DNA from: Gautieria morchelliformis
Taxonomy: Eukaryota > Basidiomycota > Agaricomycetes > Gomphales > Gomphaceae
Direction of reading: 5' to 3'
DNA: 64,000 bases
Assembly (NCBI GenBank): GCA_015179125.1
Contig: WHVA01000281.1
Coordinates: 1 to 64,000 of the forward strand
The position numbers were made by a program, and so were the translations under genes. Positions 21,396 through 31,159 of this stretch are shown here, piece by piece (position 1 is the first letter of the stretch; the number at the start of each line of letters is the position of its first letter). The notes below the pieces were generated by a model. The model did not search any database, was not told the DNA's origin, and saw only the letters and a program-made list of their open reading frames with translations.

Positions 21396-22412
21396 TATTT
21401 CCCTTACCCTGCTGCCTCTACGTTCCCCCTCGTCACTCCCTAGCACCTTCGCCAGTGTTCGCCCCACCCTTCAACCACTCTTCCTCTACATTTGCTCCAT
21501 TTGCTGTTCGCCCCATTCTCCAAACCACTCTTCACTGCTCGCACATTTCGGCAGCTGGCACGCCATCAAATGTGATCGATACCATGTACCCGGCGTGATG
21601 GTTCATCACTAGCCCCATCACCTTCTCGATCCAACCCCCTTTTGGTGTTCATATGGTCGGGATGCATTCGCGGGACGTCCTACCCATAGGTCATGTGGGA
21701 TCAACCCAGCAGACGAAGAGTCCGTGCAGGGTGGTGTGTATGTGGGTCCCAAGGTGTATTTCCGTACATAGGTGCCTTCACCCCCTTTCCTCTCCGTTGT
21801 TCCATGTTCACACCCTTCTTTGATTCTATTGTATGTTTAATCCATCTATCTGCAATCCTGACTGTGCACCCCTATCCAACCCTGACTCACGACGGCCTCT
21901 TTCCTATTTGCTGATACCTTATGAGCATTCGATATAAGTAGTTTACATTCGCATGTATATTCTCCAGTTCAATTATCATACATCCATCTTGTGCAAACTT
22001 GACCTCGCTGTGATCATAGTCTTGAGCCTTCTCCTGTAGATTTCTATCTTCGACCAGAAGAAGTCTTAGGCATCACTGGTGAGTTCTCATACTTCATCTT
22101 CATTACCTTAGCCTTCGAACTATTTTCTGTGCTGTCGGCAAAGGGCTCCGAAGGAGCACCTTTGCCGGCGAAGGGATTGTCGCTACTTAGACAACCCTTC
22201 CATGACACACCTTGCACGTTACATTGTCAAGTGCCACGGGCTATTTCGCTATGACTGTAGATAGGGCGAGCTCCGTTCAGGCAGCCCTCTTATCTTGTGA
22301 ACATTTGTTGGTTCACCTATTCGCCGAACGGCATACTTATTTGCACAAGTCATTCGGGCATTCGCTGTGTTCACTAATACACGATATTAACGCCTAAAAA
22401 CCAATCTTGACA

Positions 22413-22600
22413 GCCTTATCTTAAGCCTCAACCAGGAAAAAGCCTATGATAAAATCGACCATGAACACATGTGGGTGATACTGGAAAAGTTTGGATTCCC
22501 CGAACACTTCATAAACCTAGTAAGGTCCCTATATGGGAAAGCAGCAACAGCGGTGATGGTAAACGGAGTAATACCAACGGCCATATGCCTAACATTTTCC
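22413..22600 (+). mobile_element. LINE reverse transcriptase, core motif A segment
   Basis: After the LTR-B duplication GCCTT the LINE resumes with ILSLNQEKAYDKIDHEHMW and FGFPEHFINLVRSLYGKA..VMVNGVI. This is the classic LINE RT motif A region with the (A/F)YDKI aspartate. Similarity fades near 22600, so the RT palm downstream (YADD) and the 3' end are missing. Confidence 0.8.
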
Positions 22601-24440
22601 GTCGCCCAAATATTACCCATGCATGTCCTGAAGATGAGGATTACTAGTGTGGGAGCCAGGTCAGCGTCAGGGGCCTATGAGAGATTGAGATAGTGTACAT
22701 TCTCCAAAAGATATAAGGCAAGCTAACAGCACTGGTGAGATGGTCAAATGAAATATCAGTAAAATGGATGCAAAACAGTCACTTTCGCTAGCTTGCAGAT
22801 TGCTTGTACAACTTGAAGGGAGGTTACCAGTATCTGTGCATAAGTAATTCAGTCAATGAGAAAATGTAAGTCGAGAGTGGAACAGACGGCTTCCAAATAA
22901 GACTATAGACACCGAGAAACCCAGGTACCCCACCATGAGATACAGTACTTTGGCCACACTCCACCGTGCCGACCAGATGAAGCCAACTTCAACATCCAAC
23001 GTCAACATGTGGTCGTAAATCTATTATTAAAAAATTCGTGAGTGCCAGTATTCTTCTAGGCTGTATGTATATCGTACCAACAGCATCGCGCCTGCCACTG
23101 ACTTGGAGTCGGGTGATTAGCACACCGACAAGATAGGACATTAAGCTGACACACCGTTAAAATACTGTTGCCATGAACTTTAGCATGGGCTTCAAGCTGC
23201 AGAGGGTCACGGTGTGGTGTTTACTCACGTCAGGTAATACGTGCTGTTTGAGACTCGAAGCTATAGTGCTGGACAGTTCCGCATCCATCGTATAAACTAT
23301 AAAGACTTAGAGCTTCAACGTAAGTGTTCAGAACTATTGGAATGCGCGAAGTTCATGATGTTGAAACCGCACTCACGAGGTAAAATAAGAATACGACATA
23401 GATTCTTGTGATCAATCAATCACCTCTGCGATAGACTGTGTGAATGATTACACGTTATGTTTCTGTTTGTTCATCGAGAAGCCGAGATCGAACATACCGT
23501 CTAGTTACTAGTGGGGTCTTAATACAGATCACGCGCCATGCAAATTCCGAGTCAGTTAGTAGCTAGGTTCTCTTGATACAGATCACGCTGCGACCGTTGG
23601 TTGAAATCTGCCCTGTAGGACCAATTCGTGACAAGTGAGGGATGTGGTATCTGATGGATTTCATGACGTATGAGCCACCCCGTACCCAGACTATTCCATA
23701 TAAATAGATTTGTTATATTTGGAAGGCTGTTGCATAACGTACTTTCACCACGGGGTGAGGATAATCGTTACTTCTCATGTCGAGAAATTGTATTGATTTA
23801 TGTGCACAGCGCCGCTCAAGGCCTGCTCCGACCTCTCCAGGATACGGTACCGCTGGAAATACTGGTTATGAAAGGCCGGAATCGTATACAGATAATCTAC
23901 TCAGTGCGCATGATTCCCTGGATTGATTGATGTTGACCTAGAAGACTAGTATGGTGTTCATAAGGGAAAATGGCGTAGTCTATAGGCATCATGCTAGATA
24001 GTGTCGTAGTGCAAGCGATAGACTACTCCTTTTTCCCTGATGTTATTTGTGCATCGAGAAGCTGAGAACATACCGTCCAGCTGTGACTAGGCTCTTAATA
24101 CAGACCACGCGTCACGCAACTTCTGAGCATGATACAGACCACGCTGCCACGCAACAGTGCCAAGATCGAGTTATTATCTTGATACGCTGCCAGTGGACCA
24201 ACGCCATGCAACTTCCGAGTTATATGAATCATGTTCGAATTGTCGAAAGGATGAATCATTCTGAGGGAGATACCAATCTACTTCAAGTTAGCTAGTGCAA
24301 GGTCAAGTCCATGGTGAACGAGTCGTACCACAGCGTGGAATGCGAAATTAGTGCCGACTCGGACGGGTCATACAGTATTGACATCATTGCTGTGTTTGAA
24401 ACCAGCCGTTGTTGTTTTTGCTTCCTGAATGTATTTTGGT
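22601..24440. other. No recognisable gene; diverged duplicated segment
   Basis: No coding region or known element is recognisable. Two diverged copies of one segment lie at about 23455-23600 and 24045-24220, sharing TGCATCGAGAAGC.GAG, GAACATACCGTC and repeated sub-motifs ATACAGATCACGC / ATACAGACCACGC. The sub-motif occurs about four times, so the segment was itself built from short repeats. Confidence 0.5.
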
Positions 24441-24446
24441 ACACTC

Positions 24447-24469
24447 AGAGAGAGAGAGAGAGAGAGAGA
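24447..24469. repeat. (AG)n microsatellite
   Basis: An uninterrupted run of about 11 AG dinucleotides, followed by AATCAATTAATG. Confidence 0.9.
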
Positions 24470-24479
24470 ATCAATTAAT

Positions 24480-25470
24480 GTGCTCGAAGCGCTGGGCGCT
24501 TATGGTGCACTTTAGCTACATGACATGGCATCTACCCCAAAGTAGTTTAAAAAGTAATTAGAATAAACAATGCAGGAGGAGGGGGGAGCGTTGGCACCGC
24601 AGATGCACCTGACCCCATATGGGCGGGAGACATGGTTCTACACCTGTCGCACTTCTGAAGATGGGTTGCATCTCTGGAGCTTTGTCTCTTGCCGCGGAGG
24701 GATCCCGCTACTGGTCCCCCCAGTAGTGGTCAAAACTCCCCATATCTCCAGTGCATTTGGCCTGCGGTGCGACTAACTACAGGGGCGGTAGGGTTTTCAA
24801 CAGGAAAGAAGGGAGGTGACAGAAAGACTGGGGTGTATAAAAAATTGGCTGGGGAGGGGCAAGAGGGCCAATGCCACATGATAATAGTCCGGCACAAATG
24901 AGGGCCGGACTAGAGGTGACGTAGCTCTGTGGGGGGACGGCGTCAGTCGGGTGCAGCAGAGTAAAGCAGTTATAGGGGAAGGGCTTAGGGTAGAGGTGCT
25001 TTGCGTGGCGCTATGTCTGTGTATCTTTCGAAGTGTTCTGTGTCCTGAATGTAACGCAAGGCTTTGGCAACAGTCTCTCAGTTGCTGAGTACATCAGCAA
25101 AAAACCGAATTGCGTGTAGCATTATATAGGCTACATACCAGGCATAGCACGGTAGACTCGTGCCAATTATGTTGTGCCCCATAACTCCCCGTGACGGTTC
25201 AGTACCGTGCCATAGCGCCGTATAGCGCCATAGCTCCTCGGCGGGCATCTCCGTAGCCCTCGCAGGGAGGTGCTCCATAGCACTGTAAAGGTCTATGGAG
25301 TTGTATGTGAGGGGATATGGAGTACTAGGAACCCTCGGTGTTTCCTATCATTGGTTTGCTAGTGCCAGTGCGTGTCACTGAAGAATGGGCAGGAGATCAC
25401 TGACGTTACGGTAGTATGATTATATTGAAAATGAAATAAAAAAGTTTTTGGTAGTAAACTTGTAAACTTG
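24480..25470. other. No gene recognised
   Basis: Only short open frames with no protein-like features. 25260-25470 is moderately A/T-rich and may hold the 3' untranslated region of the candidate gene on the minus strand that stops at 25480. Confidence 0.4.
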
Positions 25471-25479
25471 TATAAACTC

Positions 25480-26488
25480 TTATTCCAACATCTCCTCCTC
25501 CCCTCCGGCAGTGGCCTCTCGCATGGCGGCATCAAAAATGTCACACGGGAGCTTCCGGACGGCAGGGAGAGTTGTCTGCAAGTCTCCTGCTCCAAAGAGT
25601 GTCCTACAATGAATAATGGAGTGCTGTTAGAGCGTCGACCTGCGACCGCGTGATATGCGTACCTTGCTTTATCATGCAGACACTTCTGCAGCTCGCCGGG
25701 AATTTCGGTCAGGCGAGTGCATGAACTGGGATTGGTAGTGAGGGTTTCAGTTTGTGCAGGGCCCAACAAAGGACGGGTCCTCGGCCTTGAATCATTGTGA
25801 GTTGAGGTTTTCTTGAGCCCAGCGGAACGAGGGGGAGGCGGGACACCGCGGCCGGGTAGGCATGCGCGTGCGCGTGGGCAGGGGTAGGGGGAGCATGTGC
25901 GAGTGCGAGTGCGATGGGTACGCGTTGGGTGCAGGTCCGTTCCCATCCCCAGGGAGCATGCAGGGCGCATTCACGAAGACATGCTCCATGTATTTGCCCG
26001 CGCGGTGGCGGGGGATTTTGGGGGGTCTGGGAGGGGGCGGGTATGGGCGAGGTAAGGGTGCCGTGGCGGTGGCATGCGTGGGTAAAGGAGGGCTTGCGGG
26101 TGCAGAGTTGGAGGTGCGGGGGGTGTGTGATGCGGCGGGTGCAGGTGCGGCTGCTGCCGTCGTTGCTGTTGGGGGCGAAGGCATGTGTGTGCGGGTGCGG
26201 TGAGGTGGCGGGGGCGACGCGTGCTCATGTTCGCCGCTGGGCATGCGGGCCCCAGGCGAGAAGCGCAGCGTTGCCAGGGAGGCATCGCTGTCGGCCGCAC
26301 TCTCCAGCCCCAGCCCCAGCCCCACCCCCGCCCCACCCCAGGGCCTCGTCCCCGGGCCCTGTGTCACCAATCGTGGGCACGTGCTCCCCGCCGACATGAC
26401 AGTCGCGCTCGGCTGCGCCGTTGAACTCCCGTGCTGGCGCCGTCTTGAAGAACTCCGCCGTCTGAGGATGTGTTACAGGAGCCTGCAT
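25480..26488 (-). CDS. Candidate spliced host gene, Pro/His/Gly-rich, unidentified
   Basis: The 3' end is the most convincing part. A minus-strand exon ends GELQKCLHDKAR. An intron running GTACGCATATC...TTCATTGTAG (about 25604-25664) follows. The terminal exon then reads TLFGAGDLQTTLPAVRKLP and DIFDAAMREATAGGEEEMLE, with a stop at 25480-25482. Upstream to about 26488 lies GC-rich sequence encoding low-complexity Pro/Ala/His-rich stretches with candidate starts at 26397 (MSAGSTCPR...) and 26488 (MQAPVTHPQTAEFF...). The frame of this long region is not in phase with the last exons, so at least one more intron or a break must exist near 25790; I could not place it. No known domain is visible. 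Likely a host regulatory or disordered protein, or a relic of one. Confidence 0.35.
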
Positions 26489-27240
26489 GAGGGTCAGGGA
26501 GGAGAGCGAATGAGAGCAGGCGGGCCTACCTTAATACATAGCACCGTTGTCGGATGTGAGACCATGCGTGCATTAGGTTTTATCTCGTCCCAGACGTGCC
26601 ATACTGCTTTATCTATGTTAATGAGTTAGCTGAGAATATATGGCAAGGATGAAGAACTAGTTTGAAAGGCTTGGCAGAAGTATAACAACCAGGGAGGCTA
26701 CTTGACTGGCGGAAGGTCAGCAGAGATGGTAACCACAGCAAATATCGTGCCAGGGGAAATACTATGTATTTCCATATAAGCAACTGAGGTGGGATTGACG
26801 CAAAATAATACCTATGGTAATTAATTGTGCTAAGGAGGGACCGAGTCCAGATGTTGGAGGTGGTGGTCGGAGTACAACCCTTGCAATTTTCGCCAACTAT
26901 TTATCACCCACGTTGAAACCAACTCTCACTTGTCACGTGACACCAGCACGCAATTTCTTGGAGTCAGTTCACACCTAGACTCGATCCCAGTCCCGCAATG
27001 GTAATGATTAGAAGATAGTTGTTCTGAAGGTTACCAGAGGGACTGGTGGTAACTTATGAGGCCTGTCGCGGAGTGCCATCTCCGCTTGAAACCTTTTATG
27101 GGGAGTTAGAATTTTCAGGTGTGTCCCACTGCCACGCTCGCTGTACTGCCTTCCAATCTGGCTTTGGCCCCTCAGACCCTTCACCAAACCTTTGTATTTA
27201 GCTGAATACTGTACCCTGGTGTACTTGGTTTCATTATATC
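26489..27240. other. No gene recognised
   Basis: Ordinary mixed-composition sequence. I see no motif, repeat or protein-like frame that I can support. Confidence 0.4.
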
Positions 27241-27249
27241 TGCCTGATA

Positions 27250-27612
27250 TTGCGCCGGGCTGCTGTGCCCGCTATCATACTGGGCGCAATGCGTCCTCTG
27301 CGCACAGAGCCTGATATTCCTGATGGGTTCTCATCTGAACCTGAAGACACGGACATGCTGACATCATTAGACCGCACACTGACCGGTTTTCTAAGTACTC
27401 CAACCAGGGGATCTTCCGCACCTCCGGTTTCCCAACATGCCCCTTCTTTCCCAATTAGCATCCTCGGCTCTCCTCTTAAACGGAAACACGGCAGACCTAC
27501 AGGGACTCGAAAACTGCAAAAGCGGGCTGAAAAGTCCATGAACGCAGAGGTGAAGGCATTCCGGCAGTTGGAAAGGGAACGGCGCGAGCATTGCCAGAGT
27601 GTGGAAGTGTAA
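27250..27612 (+). CDS. Hypothetical small ORF, 120 residues
   Basis: An open plus-strand frame encoding an acidic N-terminal half (DIPDGFSSEPEDTDMLTSLD) and a basic, helix-prone C-terminal half (SPLKRKHGRPTGTRKLQKRA, NAEVKAFRQLERERREHCQ). The layout looks protein-like. The basic GRP-containing segment is AT-hook-like, but a single weak match proves nothing. It lies tail to tail with the helicase relic. No family recognised; it could be an exon of a larger lost gene. Confidence 0.3.
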   Translation: MRRAAVPAIILGAMRPLRTEPDIPDGFSSEPEDTDMLTSLDRTLTGFLSTPTRGSSAPPVSQHAPSFPISILGSPLKRKHGRPTGTRKLQKRAEKSMNAEVKAFRQLERERREHCQSVEV

Positions 27613-27649
27613 GCCTCGCTCCTTAACATCACACCTCAATTCTTACGTG

Positions 27650-28145
27650 CAACATATTCCCTCGACTCAAAGTTTCAGCACACAGGACCACTGCTGGTAC
27701 GCCATGCCTCTCTAAGTCGGCCGCCTGGACACAGTCAACTGTGTGAGTGGAGATTGAAATGAAAATACAGGCTTGCCTGTTCTTTCATAAGCTCAACAAG
27801 GGGTGACACAATGAGAATAATTTTCTGATGTGTGGGGTCAACATCTCCAGGCTCCCAGTGCGCAAAGAGAGGCAGATAAAAAGCAAGTGTTTTCCCCCCT
27901 CCAGTAGGTATAGACAGTATACAATCTCTGCCCTCCAAGATAGCGTCACAGACTTCATACTGCCAGTCGTAGATCTCTCGAATGCCATAGATCGTGGCCA
28001 CCCAATGCACGATTTGCTCGTGCATGGAACGTCTGAACTCACCGAGGTCTGTGTTGGCAGTCATGGCCAACCACTGTGCTACAAGTTTCAACAAAGTGGT
28101 GTCCGGAAGGAAGCCATGGCACAGACAGGTGCCCCTAGCAAGCAT
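27650..28145 (-). pseudogene. RecQ-like DEAD/DEAH helicase, N-terminal relic
   Basis: The minus-strand exon from about 28136-28145 to 27777 encodes a Q-motif-like stretch (YDWQYEVCDAILEGRDCIL), Walker A SIPTGGGKTLAFYLP, and motif Ia VSPLVELMKEQ. A 52-nt intron with GC-AG ends (27776-27725) gives the in-frame continuation AADLERHGVPAVVLCAETLSRG. Motifs II (DEAH), III and the whole second RecA domain are absent, because the similarity ends near 27650. The 5' side may begin at a splice site (..TTGCTAG) near 28137, not at the ATG. These ATP-dependent DNA helicases are multicopy in many Agaricomycetes. It is not the Helitron type: there is no Rep domain and the Walker region is RecQ-like. Most likely a truncated copy. 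Confidence 0.7.
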
Positions 28146-28189
28146 AGTGAGACATTGTCAAATTGAGGTACTAAGACTCTAATTTAGGT

Positions 28190-28460
28190 GGACCAATGCG
28201 TGAAAATTCTAAGTCCCCATTAAAGAATTCAAGAGGAGATAGTACTCCGCAACGCGGGTCATAAGTTCCTCCAGTCTCTACAGGAAGTAAAACGACTATA
28301 GAGACTGGTTCGAGTCTAGTTCACACCACGCTGGCCCACTAAATATAGTACAGTACCAAACTTCAATATATTTTAGTCCTTCGGTTATCACTCACCAGAA
28401 GAGCGCACGATACAATGCAGGGCAGGCACATGTGCTGGAGCAATTTTGAACACAGGAACA
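28190..28460. other. No gene recognised
   Basis: AT-balanced spacer between the helicase relic and the phosphoesterase relic. Confidence 0.35.
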
Positions 28461-28463
28461 CGA

Positions 28464-28855
28464 AACATGCAACACGCTCTTCATCCTCACCTTCGACGAG
28501 CATGGCGGCTTCGCGAACCATGTCCCGCTGCCCGTCAGCGTGCCCGCGGGCGATAGCCTCATGTACACCAAGGTCGCACTCGATGGGCAGCTCTTCATGT
28601 TCTTCGACTTGGCGTCCCTTGGTGTGTGTGTGCAGACCATGCTCATCTCGCTGTGGGTCATGCAGGGTGCCAAGCATGAGGGGCAGAACGCCGGTGGCTT
28701 GTACACGCTCATGTCCGTCCTCACGTTCCTCACCAAGCTGTGAAACCTCAACTTCCTGACGCCGTGCATCACATGCCGTGACGTTCGAGAACCTCCTTTT
28801 AGATGAGAAGAGGGAGACATATATCTTGGTAAATGCTGCGGCTGTCCCGTACTTC
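28464..28855 (+). pseudogene. Phospholipase C-type phosphoesterase, C-terminal relic
   Basis: The plus strand reads NTLFILTFDEHGGFANHVPLPVSV, then AGDSLMYTKVALDGQ, LGVCVQTMLISLWVMQGAKHE and GGLYTLMSVLTFLTKL before a stop at 28741-28743. TFDEHGGF.DHVPPP, LGVRVPTLLISPWV and H.S.L.FL..L are hallmarks of the phosphoesterase (PF04185) family, which includes non-haemolytic phospholipase C. After the stop, FENLLLDEKRETYIL in another frame extends the likeness to about 28850, so a frame change has occurred. The N-terminal catalytic half is missing, and the conserved HTS near the end reads YTLMS. It is a decayed fragment of a usually secreted, ~400-residue enzyme. Confidence 0.7.
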
Positions 28856-28865
28856 AGAGGCATAG

Positions 28866-29380
28866 CTATATAAAAGGAAAACCTTCAACGTCAACATGTG
28901 GCATTCTGAGAGAATAGAGCACTCTGGCCTCAGAAGGAATCATGATGCAGAAATGACACCTACCTACTAGTATTAGAGCGAGAGTTCCAATCGTGGAACC
29001 GTAGTCTGGGAGCCACGCAGGCCAAACCGGATAGCTCCCCATGGATGGCATAGGCAGCAGCCACGGCCCATAGACTACAGTGGAGGCAGCTACCACGCAG
29101 GAGCCCCGATTGCGCTATGGGAGGCGGCCACCGTGATCGTGCCCAGAAATGCGCTATGAGGCACGGCTGACGCACCTCGTAGCTCGGAGCACCCGTGAGA
29201 GCTTTGGGCCGCAAATACACAGACCCCTGAAGAGTATGTAAATAGCCTCGGGCTTCCAGGCATTTCGGTTTTTTACTGATGTAAGTATTTGAGATGAGCA
29301 ACATTGTGCAAGGGCGTCCCGTTGTCCCCAGGCACATTATGCAGCACTCGACAATAGCTCTTGCCCGTTCTCCCTCGTGA
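28866..29380. other. No gene recognised
   Basis: Mixed-composition sequence with only short frames; nothing that I can support. Confidence 0.4.
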
Positions 29381-29382
29381 AG

Positions 29383-30420
29383 CTAGATCATGAAGAGAGT
29401 GGGTCCTTTGATCCTCCTTTGTCCTGGCCATATGCTATCATCTCCAGTAAAAGGATCATGCAACTGGCGTCGCCCCGTACTAAGACTGAACTGTGACTGG
29501 TGGATCTCAGGCCCACCCATATCATGTCTCTGCCCTAACTGGCCTCTGTATAATTCTCTTTTCGCTGGAGCCTGAGAGGACACAATTGAGGCGGACTCCG
29601 CCTCAATTGGTTGCTCCAGCCGACTCGGATCCCGGCCTCCATTATTTGCCTCAGTGAGAGCTCGTTCGGCTACGGAATTGTAATTTACAATTGGAAAATG
29701 CAATGCCAATTGGGATGGTGCGGTCTTGTGAGTTCATTTGCTGCATTTCAGCCCGCCAAATGCAACACCACCACCTGTGTGATTTTGCTCAATTTCACGG
29801 AAACCAGCCGAACACCCCTAGTAACTACACTTCTGTCACGTGACAGCGCAGTCAATGTTGCGTCATTTGGAAGCATGGCCTGTCTCGATCGAGACCGGGC
29901 ACATTGGAGAGGCTCCATAAACACCAGAAGGACGCCCAAAGGGCCATTTTGTTGGTGCTTATAGGTGCCCTTGCCACTGCTATAACATTTTCTATCAAAA
30001 TAGTATTAGACAAAAAAAGCACTACCTGATTAAATGTGCATGAGCTTTGTTGCCAGTGCAATGCAGTAAAAGCAAGGGTCGCTGCTGCCTTCTGATTCAG
30101 CTTGAGTACCTCACGTGCTTGGAGGAGCGCAATGACCAAATTGATACTTTCCTTTTTGGGCCTGACCAGCGAGCACCTCCCATCAAAAGTCGCGCACGAT
30201 CCGTACGCGTGCGCGTGTGCAGAAACCAAATGTCGACTCCTCGACAACCTGGGTGTCCGGAGAGCATGGAGATTTTGTACCTATGTGAGGGGTAAGAACG
30301 GGTCGAAATAAGAGAGATGGTACTCACCAAAAACGATTGACATCCCGGTACTCCGTCGCAGACATGTGTGTCTGCGGAGCGTCCACCATCGCGTGCGCTG
30401 GGGCACCGAATCGGCAGCAC
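29383..30420 (-). other. Possible minus-strand exons of an unidentified gene
   Basis: The minus strand has several protein-like stretches. At about 30225-30030 it reads SINLVIALLQAREVLKLNQKAAATLAFTALHWQQSS, ending at CAG|GTAGTGC, a plausible donor, with TAATAC and AG sequences downstream. Another stretch is at 29709-29383 (LTEANNGGRDPSRLEQPIEAE...). No domain is recognised, and I cannot place a start or a full exon chain. Treat it as a weak candidate. Confidence 0.2.
29583..29609. repeat. Perfect 27-bp palindrome
   Basis: CAATTGAGGCGGA and its exact reverse complement, separated by a single C (29596). No similar sequence was noticed elsewhere in the window. Confidence 0.85.
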
Positions 30421-30559
30421 AATCAGGACACGCCCGGGTTAGGTGTGATCTCCCGCGGCCCCGCGCACGCTGCTGCTCGCCGTGCTCGACTATAGGGAGT
30501 GCGGCCCGGGCGCAGCACGCTCAGCGGGATGCGCGCCGCCGAGGGCAGACCTAGAGTGC

Positions 30560-30810
30560 GCCGTCGTGCAGGATGGAAGCTGCGCGCCTGCATCCCACCG
30601 CCGTGCGGGCTGCAAGCTGCGCGACGGCGTCCCACCCGACGCTGGTGCGGGCCCAGATTGGCCACCAGCGTCGTGCGGGATGGAAGCTGCGCGCCTGCGT
30701 CCCACCCGACGCTGGTGTGGCCCCGAGCCGCGAGCCGCGTCCCACCCGACGCTAGTGTGGCCCCAGATTGGCCACACCAGCGCCGTGCGAGCCGCATCCC
30801 GACTTGGTGT
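30560..30810. repeat. GC-rich irregular tandem repeat
   Basis: Recurring pieces are GTCCCACCCGACGCT (three times), GGATGGAAGCTGCGCGCCTG (30570s and 30680s), GCCCAGATTGGCCAC and GTGTGGCCCC, in direct and partly inverted order (GGTGTGGCC/GGCCACACC). Open frames on both strands across 30420-31130 are by-products of this sequence, and no gene is called. Confidence 0.65.
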
Positions 30811-30987
30811 TTTGAATATTCTCCCAGCACCAGCAGAAGAGCGGCCGTAGATCAAAGAGCGGTCACGTGCCCGCATCGCGGGATAGTCCGCGGGCGTCAA
30901 GGCGCCGCGGCACCAAAGGCCGGTAAATTTGGCGAAATAAGTTATACTCGCGCGGCCTGCGATAGGAAATGTGAGATCGTGACTGAC

Positions 30988-31156
30988 GTGCAGCGCACGG
31001 ACCAACATACAATGATGCTATATAAGGCAAATGCCTCCGTGGCATCGGCCCGCGAGAAGCGCCGGGGTGACGTGGCGAGCAGAGATAAGACCATATTCCT
31101 TATACAGCATGATATTCCTTATACAGCATGATTGTATGGTGGTCCGTGCGCTGCAC
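30988..31156. repeat. Inverted repeat with 40-nt arms, hairpin element
   Basis: The arms are 30988-31027 and 31117-31156 and match at 37 of 40 positions when one is reverse-complemented (GTGCAGCGCACGGACCA at the outer ends). Next to the right arm a 19-bp unit, ATATTCCTTATACAGCATG, is tandemly duplicated (31093-31111, 31112-31130). TATATAAG-like boxes lie in the left arm and just outside the right arm. It may be a small MITE-like element or a palindromic promoter region. No flanking duplication was identified. Confidence 0.6.
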
Positions 31157-31159
31157 ATT

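Larger units (their letters stand above)
5967..22412 (-). mobile_element. Solo LTR-B (short form), split by a gypsy element
   Basis: The LTR pieces are 5967-5985 and 21396-22412, together about 1.03 kb. The ends are TGTCATGAC... on the left and ...AATCTTGACA on the right as read on the plus strand, so the element points to the minus strand. It is flanked by a perfect 5-bp duplication GCCTT (5962-5966 and 22413-22417) inside the LINE. Other copies lie at 46078-47349 and in the 55-59 kb nest. No internal region remains. Confidence 0.85.

Noticed and set aside
23455-24220. CRISPR-like spaced repeats
   Set aside because: The repeats are few, diverged and irregularly spaced, and the genome is eukaryotic (spliceosomal introns).
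25862-26629. Plus-strand frames opposite the candidate gene at 25480-26488
   Set aside because: They are antisense shadows of GC-rich Pro/His-coding sequence; the splice sites and the terminal exon support the minus strand.
27650-28145. Helicase relic as part of a Helitron transposon
   Set aside because: There is no Rep/HUH motif, no CTRR end with hairpin and no Pif1-type motif set; the visible motifs are RecQ-like.
30423-31131. Several 120-210 residue frames on both strands
   Set aside because: All are low-complexity products of the GC-rich irregular repeat with no domain, and overlap each other fully.
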